Below are positions 13,401 to 22,261 of a DNA stretch of 64,000 nt, in pieces. The notes beneath the pieces were generated by a model that worked only from the letters and a program-made list of their open reading frames with translations, made no database searches and was not told where the DNA came from. Source of the DNA: Strongylocentrotus droebachiensis (lineage: Eukaryota > Echinodermata > Echinoidea > Camarodonta > Strongylocentrotidae); contig JAVYIG010000036.1 in assembly GCA_035222895.1 (NCBI GenBank), positions 744,001 to 808,000 of the forward strand. Reading direction: 5' to 3'. The position numbers and the translations under genes were made by a program. Position 1 is the stretch's first letter. Each line of letters begins with the position of its first letter.

Positions 13401-16400
13401 TCTCCCAACAGCGAGTGGTCATCGCCGTGCTCATCGTTCAGGGAACGGAAGGACTCTATCGATGATGTCTTTGTGGTGGATCTTGAGAAGGGAGAGGCTG
13501 GTCTTGGGCTTGGACTAGTGGATGGACAGGTAAGGGTTTTTAAACTTTACCTGGGGGGGTGTTTCACAAAGATCCTAAATCGAACTTAACTCTAAGTTGG
13601 ACTTAAACATTATGGAGAGCCATTTGTAGTCTTAAAATAAAATATATTCAAAAGTGAAAAATCAAGTGTTCTAGACTTTTTATAAATTCCGCATCAAGAA
13701 CATGAAATCTTGTTGATAATAGAAAATATAAATGATTTGAATCAACATTTATGCCTCTTTAAATAACTTTTACAAAATATTGTCATAGATGCTAACGGCT
13801 TTCCATAATTGTTAAGTCCAACTTAGAGATAAGTTCAAATTAGGATCTTTGTGAAACACTTCCCCCCCCCCCCTGGTCTACAATTATGGTGGAAGAAACT
13901 GATAATGCTGTCATCTAACTCTTTCTTTTTCTTTTCCTTTTATATAGTCAATCCTGCTTTCCCATAAACCAAACCTCAAATATTATTTTCTCTTCAAAAT
14001 GTCATTTATAATCTGATGTGACTTGGTGTTTTAAGAGTGTGTTAACAGAAGAAATCAAATGTTAGATAAATCAAGTAATATGTAATGCTCTTGTCTTTGT
14101 GATATTGAGGTATCGTATTAGAGTGAAAAGAATAAAATGAAAAATTGCTTTTAATAAAATTGCTATATTGATCTCCTGACAGGCTATGGAAATGCAAGAA
14201 GACAAATCACTTCAGACTATTATAGAATGAATTAGAGAAGTAATGGCAAAACCTTGAAACGTACCCTTTTCCATTTGTTACTATTTGCAGCACACAGTTT
14301 TGAAGTCCCCTGGAATCTATATCTGTAAGGTTCTGCCTGGTGGATCAGCTAATCAGTGTAAGAAACTCAGAGTTGGAGACAGGATTCTAGCAGTCAATGG
14401 AACCAGTCTAGTTGGGGCAGACTATGATAGGTGAGTGGTAGCAAGGGTAGGGGTGATGGTGCGATGGTGGTGATGGTGGTGGTAGTGGTAGTGGTGGTAG
14501 TATCTGTAGAATTGGATCAGCTAATCAGTGTCAGAAACTTGAGTTAGAGACAGGATTCTAGCAGTCAATGGAACCAGTCTAGTTGGAGCAGACTACGATA
14601 GGTGAGTGGTGGCAAGGGTAGGGGTGATGGTGATGGTGGTTGTGGTGGTGGTGGTAGTGGTGGTAGTATCTGTAGAATTGGCTCGGCTTATCAGTGGTGG
14701 TTGTGGTGGTGGTGGTAGTGGTGGTAGTATCTGTAGAATTGGTTCAGCTTATCAGTGTCAGAAACTTGAGTTAGAGACAGGATTCTAGCAGTCTATGAAA
14801 CCAGTGGAGTCTAGTGGGGGCACACTATGAAATGTAATAATATCTGCAATTAGTAGGGTAGAGAGGGTGTATTATTTAGCTGGTATGTACATGTAATTCC
14901 TTCATAATTTGTGTACAGACTGTATAATGATTCCATGGCCTACTTTTAGAGAAATTTTATTTAGGCCCCTACCTATGTGACCATTGCTGTCCACTCCTTT
15001 CAAGTCAACAACACCCCTTCTGAACATCTTAAACAAACTTTGTAAAATTGGGTTTCAAGAGGAAAAAACTTTGTGTGTCCTGTCTATGTGTGACAAGTAT
15101 CACTTCCTTGTGTCATAATCCACATTGTCCCCTCTCCAACTATGGGTGCCGCTTCAGAGAATAGACAAAACAAATCAAAACAAAGGGCTTTGGTCAGTAC
15201 TACTGAGGTCATGTGCATCACCATGGCAATAAGTCGTCGGCCTGACCCCCCTGGCCCCTTGTAGACAAATTAAGAACAGCTGGAGCTAGTCCTGAGGCTA
15301 GATGTCCTAGTTAGGGTTCACAGACGACACTTTGGCTAGCTTGTTCCTCTCTATTATATCATAGACTTGTACATCATCCAATCCCTTTGGAGCAAGAAGG
15401 GCATTAACTCCTATCATTTTACGCTTAGCTAACACCTTTCTGGCTTCAAAGAGACAATATACTGATTAACATTGGTGTCAATGGACTTGGGGTAGTCGCT
15501 CTTCATGGTAGTGGACGTCATGACCCATTGAGAAGGTCATAGGTTAAGGTCCATAGTACTAATTACTAATCTCATAATAATAATAATAATAATACTCAGT
15601 TTTTATATAGCGCTTATTAGAATCACCAAGCGCTTCCAAACTTGGAGAAAATTACCCCGGCTTTAGCTGTGCTGCCATTGCGGCGCTCTAGCATTTCAAA
15701 GAATTAATTCTTGCCAGGTACATAGATGATATGATGCCTCTTCATGGTCTAGTGGACACCATGATTCCTTGAGAAGGTCATAGGTTCAAGTCCATACTAA
15801 TTACTAATCTCATAGATGATATGAATCCCTTCATGGTCTAGTGGACATCATGATTCCTCAAGAAGGTTATAGGTTCAAGTCCATACTAATTACTAATCTC
15901 GCAGATGATATGGCGCCTCTTTATGGTCTAGTGGACATCATGAGCCCTTGAGAAGGTCGTAGGTTCAAGTCCATAATAATTACTAATCTATTAGATGATA
16001 CCACGCCTCTTTATAGTCCAGTGGACATTATGATTCCTTGAGAAGGTCGTAGGTTCAAGTCCATACTAATTACTAATCTATTAGATGATACCACGCCTCT
16101 TTATAGTCCAGTGGACATCATGATTCCTTGAGAAGGTCGTAGGTTCAAGTCCATACTAATTACTAATCTATTAGATGATACCACTCCTCTTTATAGTCCA
16201 GTGGACATCATGATTCCTTGAGAAGGTCGTAGGTTCAAGTCCATACTAATTACTAATCTATTAGATGATACCACGCCTCTTTATAGTCCAGTGGACATCA
16301 TGATTCCTTGAGAAGGTCGTAGGTTCAAGTCCATACTAATTACTAATCTATTAGATGATACCACGCCTCTTTATAGTGCAGTGGACATCATGATTCCTTG

Positions 16401-17897
16401 AGAAAGTCGTAGATTCAAGTCCATACTAATTACTAATCTATTAGATGATAACACGCCTCTTTATAGTCCAGTGGACATCATGATTTCTTGAGAAGGTCAT
16501 AGGTTCAAGTCTGTACTAATTACTAATCTCATAGATGATATGACGCCTCTTCATGGCCTAGTGGACATCATGATTCCTCGGAAGGTCATAGGTTCAAGTC
16601 CATACTAATTACTAATCTCATAGTTGATATGACGCCTCTGATGCCTGGTGGCACCCCGCTGTCACTTTCTTTTCCTCTGTCCAGGAAAGTGTCTCTGTAA
16701 CACTTCACTGTGCTGTCTGTTTCATAAGCCTGTCTTCATCAGCTCGAGATTGCCAAATAGCCTGCTATTAGTGATTTGAGAAATAAACTTGAAGTTACAA
16801 ATCGCGTCTTCATCAGCTCGAGACTTGGCCTCAAAACTTGAAACTCAAGCTCGAGAAATAAGCTTGAGATATTTTGGTCAGCGTTCGCGCTAGTGCCAGT
16901 CTTTGGGCTGGTGAAGACGCACCAGACAATTAGTGGGATATTTTGCAAACAAGCCCAAGATATCTTGGGATGATTATCTTGACCAAATGTCCCGCTAATT
17001 GCAACTTCGGGCTGATGAGGATGCAAATTAACTGGATAATTTGCGATCGGGATAGTTCAAATAGCAGGACATTTGGCAATCTCGAGCTGATGAAGAAAGG
17101 CCTATTGTGATCATTGTCCATATGAAGTATATTGCAAGTCTATATCCCTCTACTCTCATGGGGGGATTATGAGTTATATATAGCACCAAGAGTATACTTG
17201 TGTATTACACCCTCCTTGGGGGGTCGGTAAGCTACAGGTCTACATTTAAATGTTATGAATTACATGACATAAATATTGATTTTACATTTGATTCTCACAT
17301 TCAAGAACAGTCCCACCATCCATTGATGTCTCTTTCATCATGTTGAATTGATTTTTGTTAATGCAAGTAAAACTGGTGATGATAAGCATCTTAAGTTTCC
17401 TGAGCCCCCAGGAAATTGCATAACAATTAGGTCATAATTCATTTGTGACCTGTGGAGTATTTCACAAAGACTAAGATCGACTTGAAGTTGGACGTAACCA
17501 TAATGATCAATGATAATATTTTTTCCTTTAATAATGAGCTATCACAAGAATGTAGATTGTGACCACGATTTGTACGTCCCTTGAGAGGCCAATGCCAGTA
17601 AATGGTGAGAGAAAATAGTGGTATGAACGGCCTGCTATAGTTAAGTCGGACTTAAAGTCGATCTTAGTCTTTGTGAAACACTACCCTGAAGTATATTACT
17701 GTTATTTTGTTTAATGATCGTGTTCTAATGACCCAATATCTTGTTCAATCAAGGCAAAGCAAGTTGTATTATAATTTTATTTTTTTTCCATCAATAGTGC
17801 TATGAATCTGATCAAGAACGCCGGTGACAAGCTTCGCATTCTGGTCGGGAAGTCAGATAACAACATTGCCATGAAGATCACTGCTTCCAGCTGCTAG
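2928..17897 (+). CDS. RADIL: RADIL-like gene, 3' part (seven coding exons)
   Basis: Coding exons: 2928-3097, 5892-6045, 10644-10802, 11585-12847, 13312-13529, 14291-14430, 17798-17897. All introns are GT-AG and every junction phase matches, giving 2204 coding bases (733 complete codons plus stop, with two bases of a split first codon). The order seen is DIL-domain C-terminal half, a proline-rich linker, then a C-terminal PDZ domain ending a few residues before the stop. This is the tail architecture of RADIL (RA-FHA-DIL-PDZ). RASIP1 lacks the PDZ, and afadin continues well past it. Known RADIL proteins are Rap1 effectors acting at the plasma membrane in integrin-based adhesion and cell migration. 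The N-terminal RA and FHA exons must lie before position 1. RADIL is preferred over afadin because the protein ends right after the PDZ (motif LVGKSD near the end). The orthology is from memory of the family, not an alignment. Confidence 0.85.
3663..3857 (+). mobile_element. TTAA-flanked MITE, copy 1
   Basis: The element begins 'ttaaaggcccactgcac' and ends 'gatgggctttaaa', so short imperfect terminal inverted repeats abut TTAA at both sides. A second nearly full copy lies at 9823-10015 and a truncated third copy at 48587-48655. They share internal phrases such as 'ataaccacctgtcagtgacc' and 'gcagggaggtc'. TTAA duplications are typical of piggyBac and Kolobok superfamilies, so the element is probably a non-autonomous relative of one of these. 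No transposase is present. Confidence 0.65.
4155..4435. repeat. GA-rich microsatellite blocks
   Basis: Two purine-strand blocks (gagaga and gagagaaa types) at about 4155-4215 and 4365-4433 are separated by ordinary sequence. The second includes an uninterrupted (ga)n run. No function is implied. Confidence 0.9.
5300..5800 (+). repeat. Degenerate tandem array of octamer-like and CCAAT motifs
   Basis: About seven imperfect units of irregular spacing (roughly 60-90 bp). Each carries 'tcatgaatatgcat' or a one-base variant, starting near 5321, 5405, 5496, 5579, 5642, 5706 and 5788. Between them recurs 'cccattggctatgg', an inverted CCAAT core (near 5566, 5697 and 5763; a weaker 'cattggctc' at 5299). 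The core ATGAATATGCAT closely resembles paired POU/Oct binding sites and the heptamer-octamer of immunoglobulin promoters. The array ends less than 100 bp before the exon at 5892. The repeat is directly visible, while enhancer function is inference. Confidence 0.7.
5892..6045 (+). CDS. RADIL: RADIL-like exon: end of DIL domain
   Basis: Exon of 154 bp after acceptor 'ttccatgtag'. It encodes AEWSSVRRDFPVLNAAQIHQ, then the helix 'MLSEYDIG', and ends RAWFPPPKEVEAALKT with the donor aacag|gtgcgc (phase 1). The pattern W..(L/V)R.DFP.L..AQ...(L/M)L..Y.(L/I)G..... is the conserved last block of RADIL/RASIP1 DIL domains. The next exon (10644) supplies the matching two bases. The donor is less canonical than the others but the phase and protein fit are good. 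Confidence 0.85.
6062..6460 (+). repeat. Imperfect tandem repeat directly after an exon
   Basis: About four diverged units recur near 6066, 6190, 6271 and 6389. Each contains a version of 'cttaatctcctgctcatcat' followed by 'cactttgggtcaaat' and is separated by long G or C runs. The array starts only about 20 bp beyond the exon donor at 6046. Open frames reading through it are by-products. Confidence 0.7.
6665..6845. repeat. AAT-tailed short interspersed repeat with 'tatagcgc' core
   Basis: A (aat)n run is followed by 'cttgtatagcgctcatg'. Relatives occur at 15576-15720 and 40243-40340 (plus) and 46970-47045 (minus), each pairing an ATT/AAT microsatellite with a 'tatatagcgc' or 'aagcgctt' phrase. 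This looks like a dispersed short non-autonomous repeat family. The class (SINE or MITE) is undecided. Confidence 0.55.
7659..7800. mobile_element. Inverted-repeat element with CAGGGATGCCAGT termini
   Basis: The ends 'cagggatgccagt' and 'actggcatccctg' are perfect reverse complements around about 115 bp of non-coding sequence. The termini CAG...CTG would suit a hAT-type MITE, but I could not find a matching 8-bp target duplication. Confidence 0.6.
8170..8730. repeat. T/CT-rich tract with (CT)n microsatellite
   Basis: Strongly pyrimidine-rich on the plus strand, with (ct)n between about 8675 and 8715. It creates several overlapping open frames rich in Leu, Phe and Ser with no other sign of coding. 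Confidence 0.8.
9823..10015 (+). mobile_element. TTAA-flanked MITE, copy 2
   Basis: Close relative of the element at 3663-3857 in the same orientation. It begins 'ttaaagccccactgcac' and ends 'gcaggcaggcttaa', and shares the block 'gtgcctgttggtcccccatg'. Both copies sit in introns of the same gene. Confidence 0.65.
10644..10802 (+). CDS. RADIL: RADIL-like exon after DIL domain
   Basis: Exon of 159 bp after acceptor 'tcgtttgcag', encoding EEILVSFDDHPPLVLPTDAF and onward to LHKDFPKIRIKT, with donor actg|gtaaat (phase 1). It contains the conserved 'LVSFDDHPPLVLP' and 'FQLDL' stretch that follows the DIL domain in RADIL. Imperfect copies of the exon's last 25-30 bases occur in the intron just downstream (see the repeat at 10894-11330). 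Confidence 0.85.
10894..11330 (+). repeat. Decayed copies of an exon's 3' edge in the next intron
   Basis: The exon end 'aagatcagaatcaagactg' recurs as 'aagatcagaatcaagactg' at about 10904, as 'aagatcaggatcaagatag' at about 11108 and as 'aaaattaggatcaggactg' at about 11226. The last is followed by 'taaaatatcatg', resembling the true donor flank 'gtaaatatcatg'. They look like diverged tandem duplications that include the donor side of the exon. None keeps a whole exon. Confidence 0.65.
11585..12847 (+). CDS. RADIL: RADIL-like large linker exon, proline-rich
   Basis: A 1263-bp exon between acceptor 'ctctttcttcag' and donor caag|gtaaat, open throughout (421 codons). It begins DHGDINLPVFDEE, which resembles the region after DIL in RADIL. 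The middle is basic and Ser/Thr-rich. At about residues 215-305 of the exon lies a proline-rich block with TYLPPPPPVSPKP, many S/T-P sites, and TPPPPPPKPKTRP, which resembles SH3 class II and EVH1/profilin-type ligands. A charged stretch rich in Arg/Glu (EERRRREDERRQQADRIKQE) follows, probably helical. The exon has no folded domain I recognise. As I recall, vertebrate RADIL linkers are shorter, so this may be lineage expansion. Antisense open frames here are shadows of this codon-biased exon. Confidence 0.85.
12848..13311 (+). other. RADIL intron with one MITE
   Basis: No exon. The only recognisable content is the CAGTCAAACCTG element at 13015-13191. Confidence 0.7.
13015..13191. mobile_element. 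TA-flanked MITE, CAGTCAAACCTG family (copy 1)
   Basis: It runs from 'tacagtcaaacctgc' to 'caggtttgactgta', perfect inverted ends of at least 12 bp abutting TA on both sides. Two further copies are at 18530-18689 and 59762-59851. They share 'gaccacctgtc' and 'ggtcgctatagacagg'. A TA duplication and CAGT termini suggest a Tc1/mariner-pogo type non-autonomous element (inference). No transposase. Confidence 0.75.
13312..13529 (+). CDS. RADIL: RADIL-like exon: start of PDZ domain
   Basis: Exon of 218 bp after acceptor 'tttctacattacag', encoding DNSDLSFWQEDRQGSESTGS, a Ser-rich spacer (ESPNSEWSSPCSSF), then DDVFVVDLEKGEAGLGLGLV, ending DGQ with donor acag|gtaagg (phase 0). The segment FVVDLEKGEAGLGLGL is the first beta strand and carboxylate-binding GLGL loop (canonical GLGF) of a PDZ domain, at the place where RADIL carries its PDZ. 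Confidence 0.85.
13530..14290 (+). other. RADIL intron
   Basis: No exon. It is largely occupied by the foldback MITE at 13552-13874. The rest is AT-rich with nothing recognised. Confidence 0.7.
13552..13874. mobile_element. Foldback MITE 'GTTTCACAAAGATC', subfamily A
   Basis: The left arm 'gtgtttcacaaagatcctaa' and following 'cttaactctaagttggactt' are matched at the right by 'aagtccaacttagagata' and 'ggatctttgtgaaacact'. Both ends are bounded by G (left) and C (right) runs. A second copy of the same subfamily is at 41930-42240 in the MMD-like gene; both share 'tatggagagccatttgtag' or its complement. A related subfamily B occurs at 17452-17687 and 26606-26873. Confidence 0.7.
14291..14430 (+). 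CDS. RADIL: RADIL-like exon: PDZ domain core
   Basis: Exon of 140 bp after acceptor 'ttactatttgcag', encoding SPGIYICKVLPGGSANQCKK, then LRVGDRILAVNGTSLVGADYDR, ending in phase 2 at gatag|gtgagt. GIYICKVLPGGSA, L.VGDRIL.VNG and SL.G are classic PDZ motifs (strands B-C and the GDRIL.VNG turn). Its 3' half is partially duplicated in the downstream intron (14501-14830). Confidence 0.9.
14501..14830 (+). pseudogene. Decayed partial copies of the PDZ exon in the next intron
   Basis: Three partial copies of the 3' half of the preceding exon start near 14501, 14666 and 14729, separated by GGT/GGTAGT-rich repeats. The first is nearly complete from 'ggatcagctaatcagtgt' through 'gcagactacgatag' and keeps the donor gtgagtgg. 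The copies share 'atctgtagaattgg' in place of the original exon's longer sequence, so they duplicated from each other after the first event. A one-base loss relative to the true exon in the stretch after CAGAAACTTGAG puts the GDRIL-equivalent out of frame, so they are relics and not alternative PDZ exons. Confidence 0.75.
15496..16640 (+). repeat. Tandem array of a ~90-bp tRNA-like unit (about 11 copies)
   Basis: Units contain 'tggtctagtggacatcatga' and, about 20 bp later, 'aggttcaagtccatacta'. These correspond to pol III A-box (TGGTCTAGTGG) and B-box (GGTTCAAGTCC) promoter elements. B-box positions 15782, 15871, 15961, 16051, 16141, 16231, 16321, 16411, 16501 and 16590 give a period of 89-90 bp. 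A diverged first copy at about 15500-15575 is separated from the rest by an AAT-tailed repeat. Several central units are almost identical, so the expansion is recent or homogenised. This is a tandemly expanded tRNA or tRNA-SINE head. Spacer is 'attactaatctattagatga'. Confidence 0.8.
15576..15720 (+). repeat. AAT-tailed short interspersed repeat
   Basis: An (aat)n run followed by 'tttttatatagcgcttatta' and 'accaagcgcttcc' splits the tRNA-like tandem array between its first and second units. It is a relative of the repeats at 6665 and 40243. Confidence 0.6.
16726..17103. mobile_element. Foldback element, AGCCTGTCTTCATCAG family
   Basis: The left end 'cttcatcagctcgagattgc' is matched at the right by 'gcaatctcgagctgatgaag', extending inward as 'caaatagcctgct' against 'agcaggacatttg'. 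The interior holds further short inverted copies of 'ctcgag'-type phrases. A related element lies at 17960-18283. Confidence 0.75.
17452..17687. mobile_element. Foldback MITE 'GTTTCACAAAGA', subfamily B (copy 1)
   Basis: The ends are 'tatttcacaaagactaagat' and 'atcttagtctttgtgaaaca'. The interior contains 'gtgaccacgatttgtacgtc', shared with the copy at 26606-26873. No coding capacity. Confidence 0.75.
17798..17897 (+). CDS. RADIL: RADIL-like terminal coding exon: end of PDZ
   Basis: Final exon after acceptor 'ttccatcaatag', completing a Ser codon, then AMNLIKNAGDKLRILVGKSD, ending AMKITASSC and a TAG stop at 17895-17897. The helix AMNLIKNAG and strand LRILV complete the PDZ domain. Terminating about a dozen residues after the PDZ is as in RADIL and unlike afadin. 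Confidence 0.88.
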
Positions 17898-17959
17898 AGC
17901 CACACACAACCCTGATTGACTGAGGGATCAACCAATGCTTGCTGACAACTGACCCTCAA

Positions 17960-18283
17960 AAGGCCTGTCCTCATCGGACCCAAGTTGCACAATAACCCGC
18001 TATTTTAACTAGCCCGATCTCAAATTAGCCAGCTAATTTGCATCTTCATCAGCCCGCAGTTGCCATTAGCGGGCTATTTGGTCGAGAAAATTTCCCAAGG
18101 AATGTTGGTGTTGTTTCCAAAATAGCCCGCCATTTCCAAAATAGCGGGCTTATTTGCGCCCGTCCGCCCTAGTTTGTGATGAGCGTATCGGTCTGGTGAG
18201 GACGCAATTTCGAGCTTGTGGAAATATTCTGAGTATGAAAGTAGCGGGTGATTTTGCAACTTTGGTCCGATGATGACAGGCCT
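17960..18283. mobile_element. Foldback element, AGGCCTGTC family
   Basis: The left end 'aggcctgtcctcatcggacc' and the right end 'ggtccgatgatgacaggcct' are near-perfect reverse complements. The interior has repeated 'atagcgggct/agcccgc' phrases in both orientations. It lies only about 60 bp after the RADIL stop codon, so it is probably part of the transcript as a long potential hairpin. Confidence 0.75.
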
Positions 18284-18529
18284 CAAAGATCACACCAATG
18301 ACCAGGAAGGACTGCATGGGGGTGACTAAGGGGGTAGAGGGCAGTCTTTCATTTACCATTGGAAGCAAGGTCGAGTTTTGAGTCATGCTGTACTGAGTTG
18401 GCCTATATATATATATCTCTACGAGAGCCAGGAGTATGTATACCCACGTATTAACAGTTTGTAAAGAATCAGAATACAGTATGAATTGAAGATACCAGTT
18501 TTATTCCTTGTTTATCTACCTAAATCCAG

Positions 18530-18689
18530 TACAGTCAAACCTGTCTATAGCGACTGCCCACAGGAGACACAAACGGTGGTCTTTGTAGACAAGTTTCTTT
18601 AGTACATGTTTCAATGAGAAACCATTTTCAAGGGAAACAAAAAATGTGGTCTTTGTATACAGGTGGTCACTAAAGCAGGTTTGACTGTA
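18530..18689. mobile_element. TA-flanked MITE, CAGTCAAACCTG family (copy 2)
   Basis: It begins 'tacagtcaaacctgtctata' and ends 'caggtttgactgta', in the opposite orientation to the copy at 13015-13191 as judged from the interior. Confidence 0.75.
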
Positions 18690-18707
18690 TTTAGACTTTT
18701 ATACTTT

Positions 18708-18713
18708 AATAAA
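18708..18713 (+). terminator. Candidate polyadenylation signal AATAAA
   Basis: Canonical hexamer about 810 bp after the RADIL stop, followed within 10-25 bp by a GT-rich element. It lies only 19 bp beyond the end of a MITE. Confidence 0.5.
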
Positions 18714-21700
18714 GAAGATGTATGGTTTGTGATGCATTTCTAGTACATGTCTGTCATGTTTCATAGACGTCATTCATGTCATAAAAAAGAGGTACTTGTA
18801 AACTGCACTACATTCTTGAGTTTCTTGCTAATTTCGCAACAAAAAAGGGGGATGTTATCCAAGGAATGCAAATAATAAAAGAAATATTTTATTATTTTCC
18901 TCAATCTTAAAATCTTGGGTCAGAAGGGGGAATGCGAGCCTACAATTGACTTTATCAATGGACATGTGGATATTGTGTTCTCACTGAAGTCTTTCTTGTT
19001 AAAATCATTTCTTGATAAATTGGTTTACTCAGTATTTTTAGATTGAGGAAGAGTTGTCAAAAATACAGACAAATGAAACATCAAAAGCAAAACAAAATAA
19101 CCTTAATAGCTTTGTTTGTATATCTACAAATACTGCAATATTGCCGAAATGCATCTGTAAGTGATTTTCTCTGCCCACTGTTCATATAAGAGGGGCAATG
19201 CGGCAATGATACCACAGTATTGTGGTATTTCCCTTTTTATCCAGCAATAAGACTGTATTCATTTCGATTGGTAATTACTGCCTTGCATTGTGGTCAACGA
19301 GCATGCAATATTATCAAGAAACAACTTATTTACAGAAAAATAATTACCCCTTACCATTGTTTTTCTTCCGTAAAAGAGCATCTTTTTGACAACTCATTAG
19401 TTCTTTATTTCCTCTATTGGTTTCTATTGGTTTGTTTAATTACAGTCACACTTATATTATTGTGGTTGCATATCAATATTTTCAAGGACTAAAAAAGGTG
19501 ATAGTTTTGATACGTGCAAAGATATGTCATAAGTACAAATGTATAATTACATTATGAATAAATAGGGCGTTAGTTTCGTATCCTGCACAACCATAATTGA
19601 TATTGATATTGTGAAGTCCATCTGACACGTTCGTGCATGTGGCTAAGTTAGGCTTAAAGGTACTACTCAGCATTTAAAATTCAATAAATTAATGTTTCAA
19701 GTTCTTTTCTTAAAGCAATTGAACAAGACAACAAGAAATTAAAATATATACCGGTACACCCAAAAATAAATGCAAGAATTACTGAAAGTTTTAAGCCTAC
19801 CTATACATGGGTTTGTGTATGCATTGGCCAATACATTAAGAAGGTGTATATTATTTTGTATACACATAAAACAAAAGAAAGGCAAGTTATGTTACCACAC
19901 ACTAAGTGGGAAAGAAATCGTATCAATATGTAGATATAAATACAATATATTTTGCTAAGATGTTTTAGTGATTTTGAACAAACTTTTTATATCCACTCAA
20001 ACACATGATCCAAGTGCTGTGCTGGTAGAATGGGTAGTTATTAGCATTTTTGTTATTGTAAATAATGACTTATTTACAAAATTAACAAAAATGTAAAAAC
20101 TGCAAATTATACAACATGTATATGTTTTCCAAACATTTTAGAGGAGATTTACAATTCAAATGGAAGAATTTTTTGAGAATTAAGCATACTGAATGCATGA
20201 AGCACCTTTAATCTAGATAGACATTTTATGATAATGTCCATCTCTTGGAAGTGAAACTGTACGTGGAGGTACAGTGTTATATTACCTATTTATTTCTTAT
20301 TAGAATCATTATATGTTAGTTTCACTAGTTAATTTTTTTATTTGTCTCTCACTTTGCCAAAACATGAAAGAAGGATCTAGGTTGTTTTCAAACTAGGAAG
20401 TATATACAATGTTTTAGAGTTGTTTACAATGACAGTGTAATTTCAAATGTGAAAGTTTCAAGGCCATTTTTTTTAATGGGGCTTTTAAGCCTGTACTGTA
20501 TATTCTCTTTGTGCAATTGCTTTTTCATCTTGAAAAGTATCTTATGAATCTTGAGGCCATTAATATTTTAAAAGTTGAATGTGATCGATTGGTAGTGTTA
20601 ATAATGTTTGAATTTCCTCTTTAATAATGGGCATATTTGCCCAAATTTTCAAGCTTTATTTCTTGAACTTATATCATGCGTACAAATAATCCCATCATAT
20701 TCATAAAATGCTATTTGATGTGTATGACAATGTACAGTGGTTTCCATTTTAATGAATGAATATATAATTGTTTATTTGAGATTGAATGTGTAACCCAGCT
20801 CTGTCATAAAAATGTTACCAATAAGAGTATTGATATTTGTGTTAGCTTGCCATGTAGAATATATATTCAAATGATTATGTAGAATTTTACCATGTATATC
20901 TTTCTTCATTGTATATTTTGTATATAAACCTGTTCATAGTCATATTATGATTACAATCATTGATGTGTTTTATTAAATTATATGCATGCAAATAGCATAA
21001 CATACACATGACGAGTTTAACTCTTTGTGTGCCAAGTTCGCATTTTTGCACAATTGTACTTATTAACTGTACAATCGTAATAATTCATTTCTCCTTAGTG
21101 CTGGGGCTAGAGGATCTGAAAAACAACAATACTGCTTGTATCATGTCTGTAGACTAATATCCATCGTTCACGCCACTCAAAACTTTTTCATATTATTTTA
21201 AAAATTGAAAGAGAAAGATCTACTTTATGTGCTTCAAATTAATGTGGCATTCAAAGAGTTAACTGATTGCATGGTTTTAGACAATCGCAATAGTGCCAAT
21301 GTTTCTTTTTTTCATAGTTTTTCTAATACTCTTAGTTGTTGAATCGACTTAGGAGCTATAGAGCCAGTAAGTAATAGTCTGATTTTTCAGACCATTGTAC
21401 CGAATGGTCGATGTTTTATGCTGCACAAAGATTCAATCAGTTTAATTTTGGCCATTACAAGAAGTGGGTTATTGATGTAGACAAATGCTCATGTACCCTT
21501 TACAGCTCGTTTTATGTATGTTATTACCAAAGATGAAAAAAAGCCAGTCAGTTACTCAATAGTGTCTGACAGTGAAGTCTAGCAAGTAAACGGGTTTCCT
21601 TGCATAATTTGAATATTAGGACACTGCTAACGTTTAAATTTCACAGATAGGACATACATGACATATTCATAATTCTTGCAAAGTTCTACAGAATTTGATA

Positions 21701-22261
21701 TTGGCTGCAAAAGGGACACAGTATCTTTAATATATTGAACATTATGTATTTTTAGATGCAGCGGTTAGTACGGCATGCATGCATTGTGTGTCATATATGC
21801 ATGCATATCTGGATTCATAGTGCTCGCTTTTAGAGTGCTCACTTTGAAAGACTTGCAAATAGCATACAGACTTCCTGTCCCCAGTCAGTGTACAAACTTA
21901 GTATCTCTCTCCATACTTAGTTCTACTACAGAAGTATCCTTTTACTAGAATCTATCGACATATCAATTGCTTATATTATGTGCAAAGTCACTGAAAGAGA
22001 ATGTGAAAGTTTACTGTGATAAATCGTGTTTAAAGGTCAAACAAGATAATGCAGTAAGTGTAATGTAGAAGAGTTTTTTTTCTTCATTGCTTAACCTGGG
22101 GAAATAATGACATGGTGACCTCCAGAAGCTTGCATCCCTTGTAGTGAGTCACAATGTTGGGGCTGCTTAGGGTAATCACACTGCTAACAAGATCCTTAAC
22201 ACTGTCTACACAACACGTACATGCATAAGAAAGCTTGCTAATGGCTGCGAGAATAAACTGC

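Larger units (their letters stand above)
14431..17797 (+). other. RADIL last intron, tandem arrays and foldbacks
   Basis: No exon. Contents in order: PDZ-exon relics (14501-14830), an AT-rich stretch with nothing recognised (about 14840-15490), a tRNA-like 90-bp tandem array (15496-16640) interrupted by an AAT-tailed repeat, a foldback element (16726-17103) and a subfamily B MITE (17452-17687). Confidence 0.65.
17898..18730 (+). other. Probable RADIL 3' UTR with two inserted elements
   Basis: After the stop codon an AATAAA at 18708-18713 is followed by a G/T-rich stretch 'gtatggtttgtgatg', a credible cleavage/polyadenylation context. The implied UTR of about 830 bp contains a foldback element (17960-18283) and a CAGTCAAACCTG MITE (18530-18689) lying just before the signal. 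Further AATAAA motifs exist downstream (for example 19556), so longer forms are possible. Confidence 0.5.

Noticed and set aside
15496-16640. CRISPR-like array
   Set aside because: The repeats are directly adjacent 90-bp units without unique spacers, in a eukaryotic intron, and contain pol III boxes.
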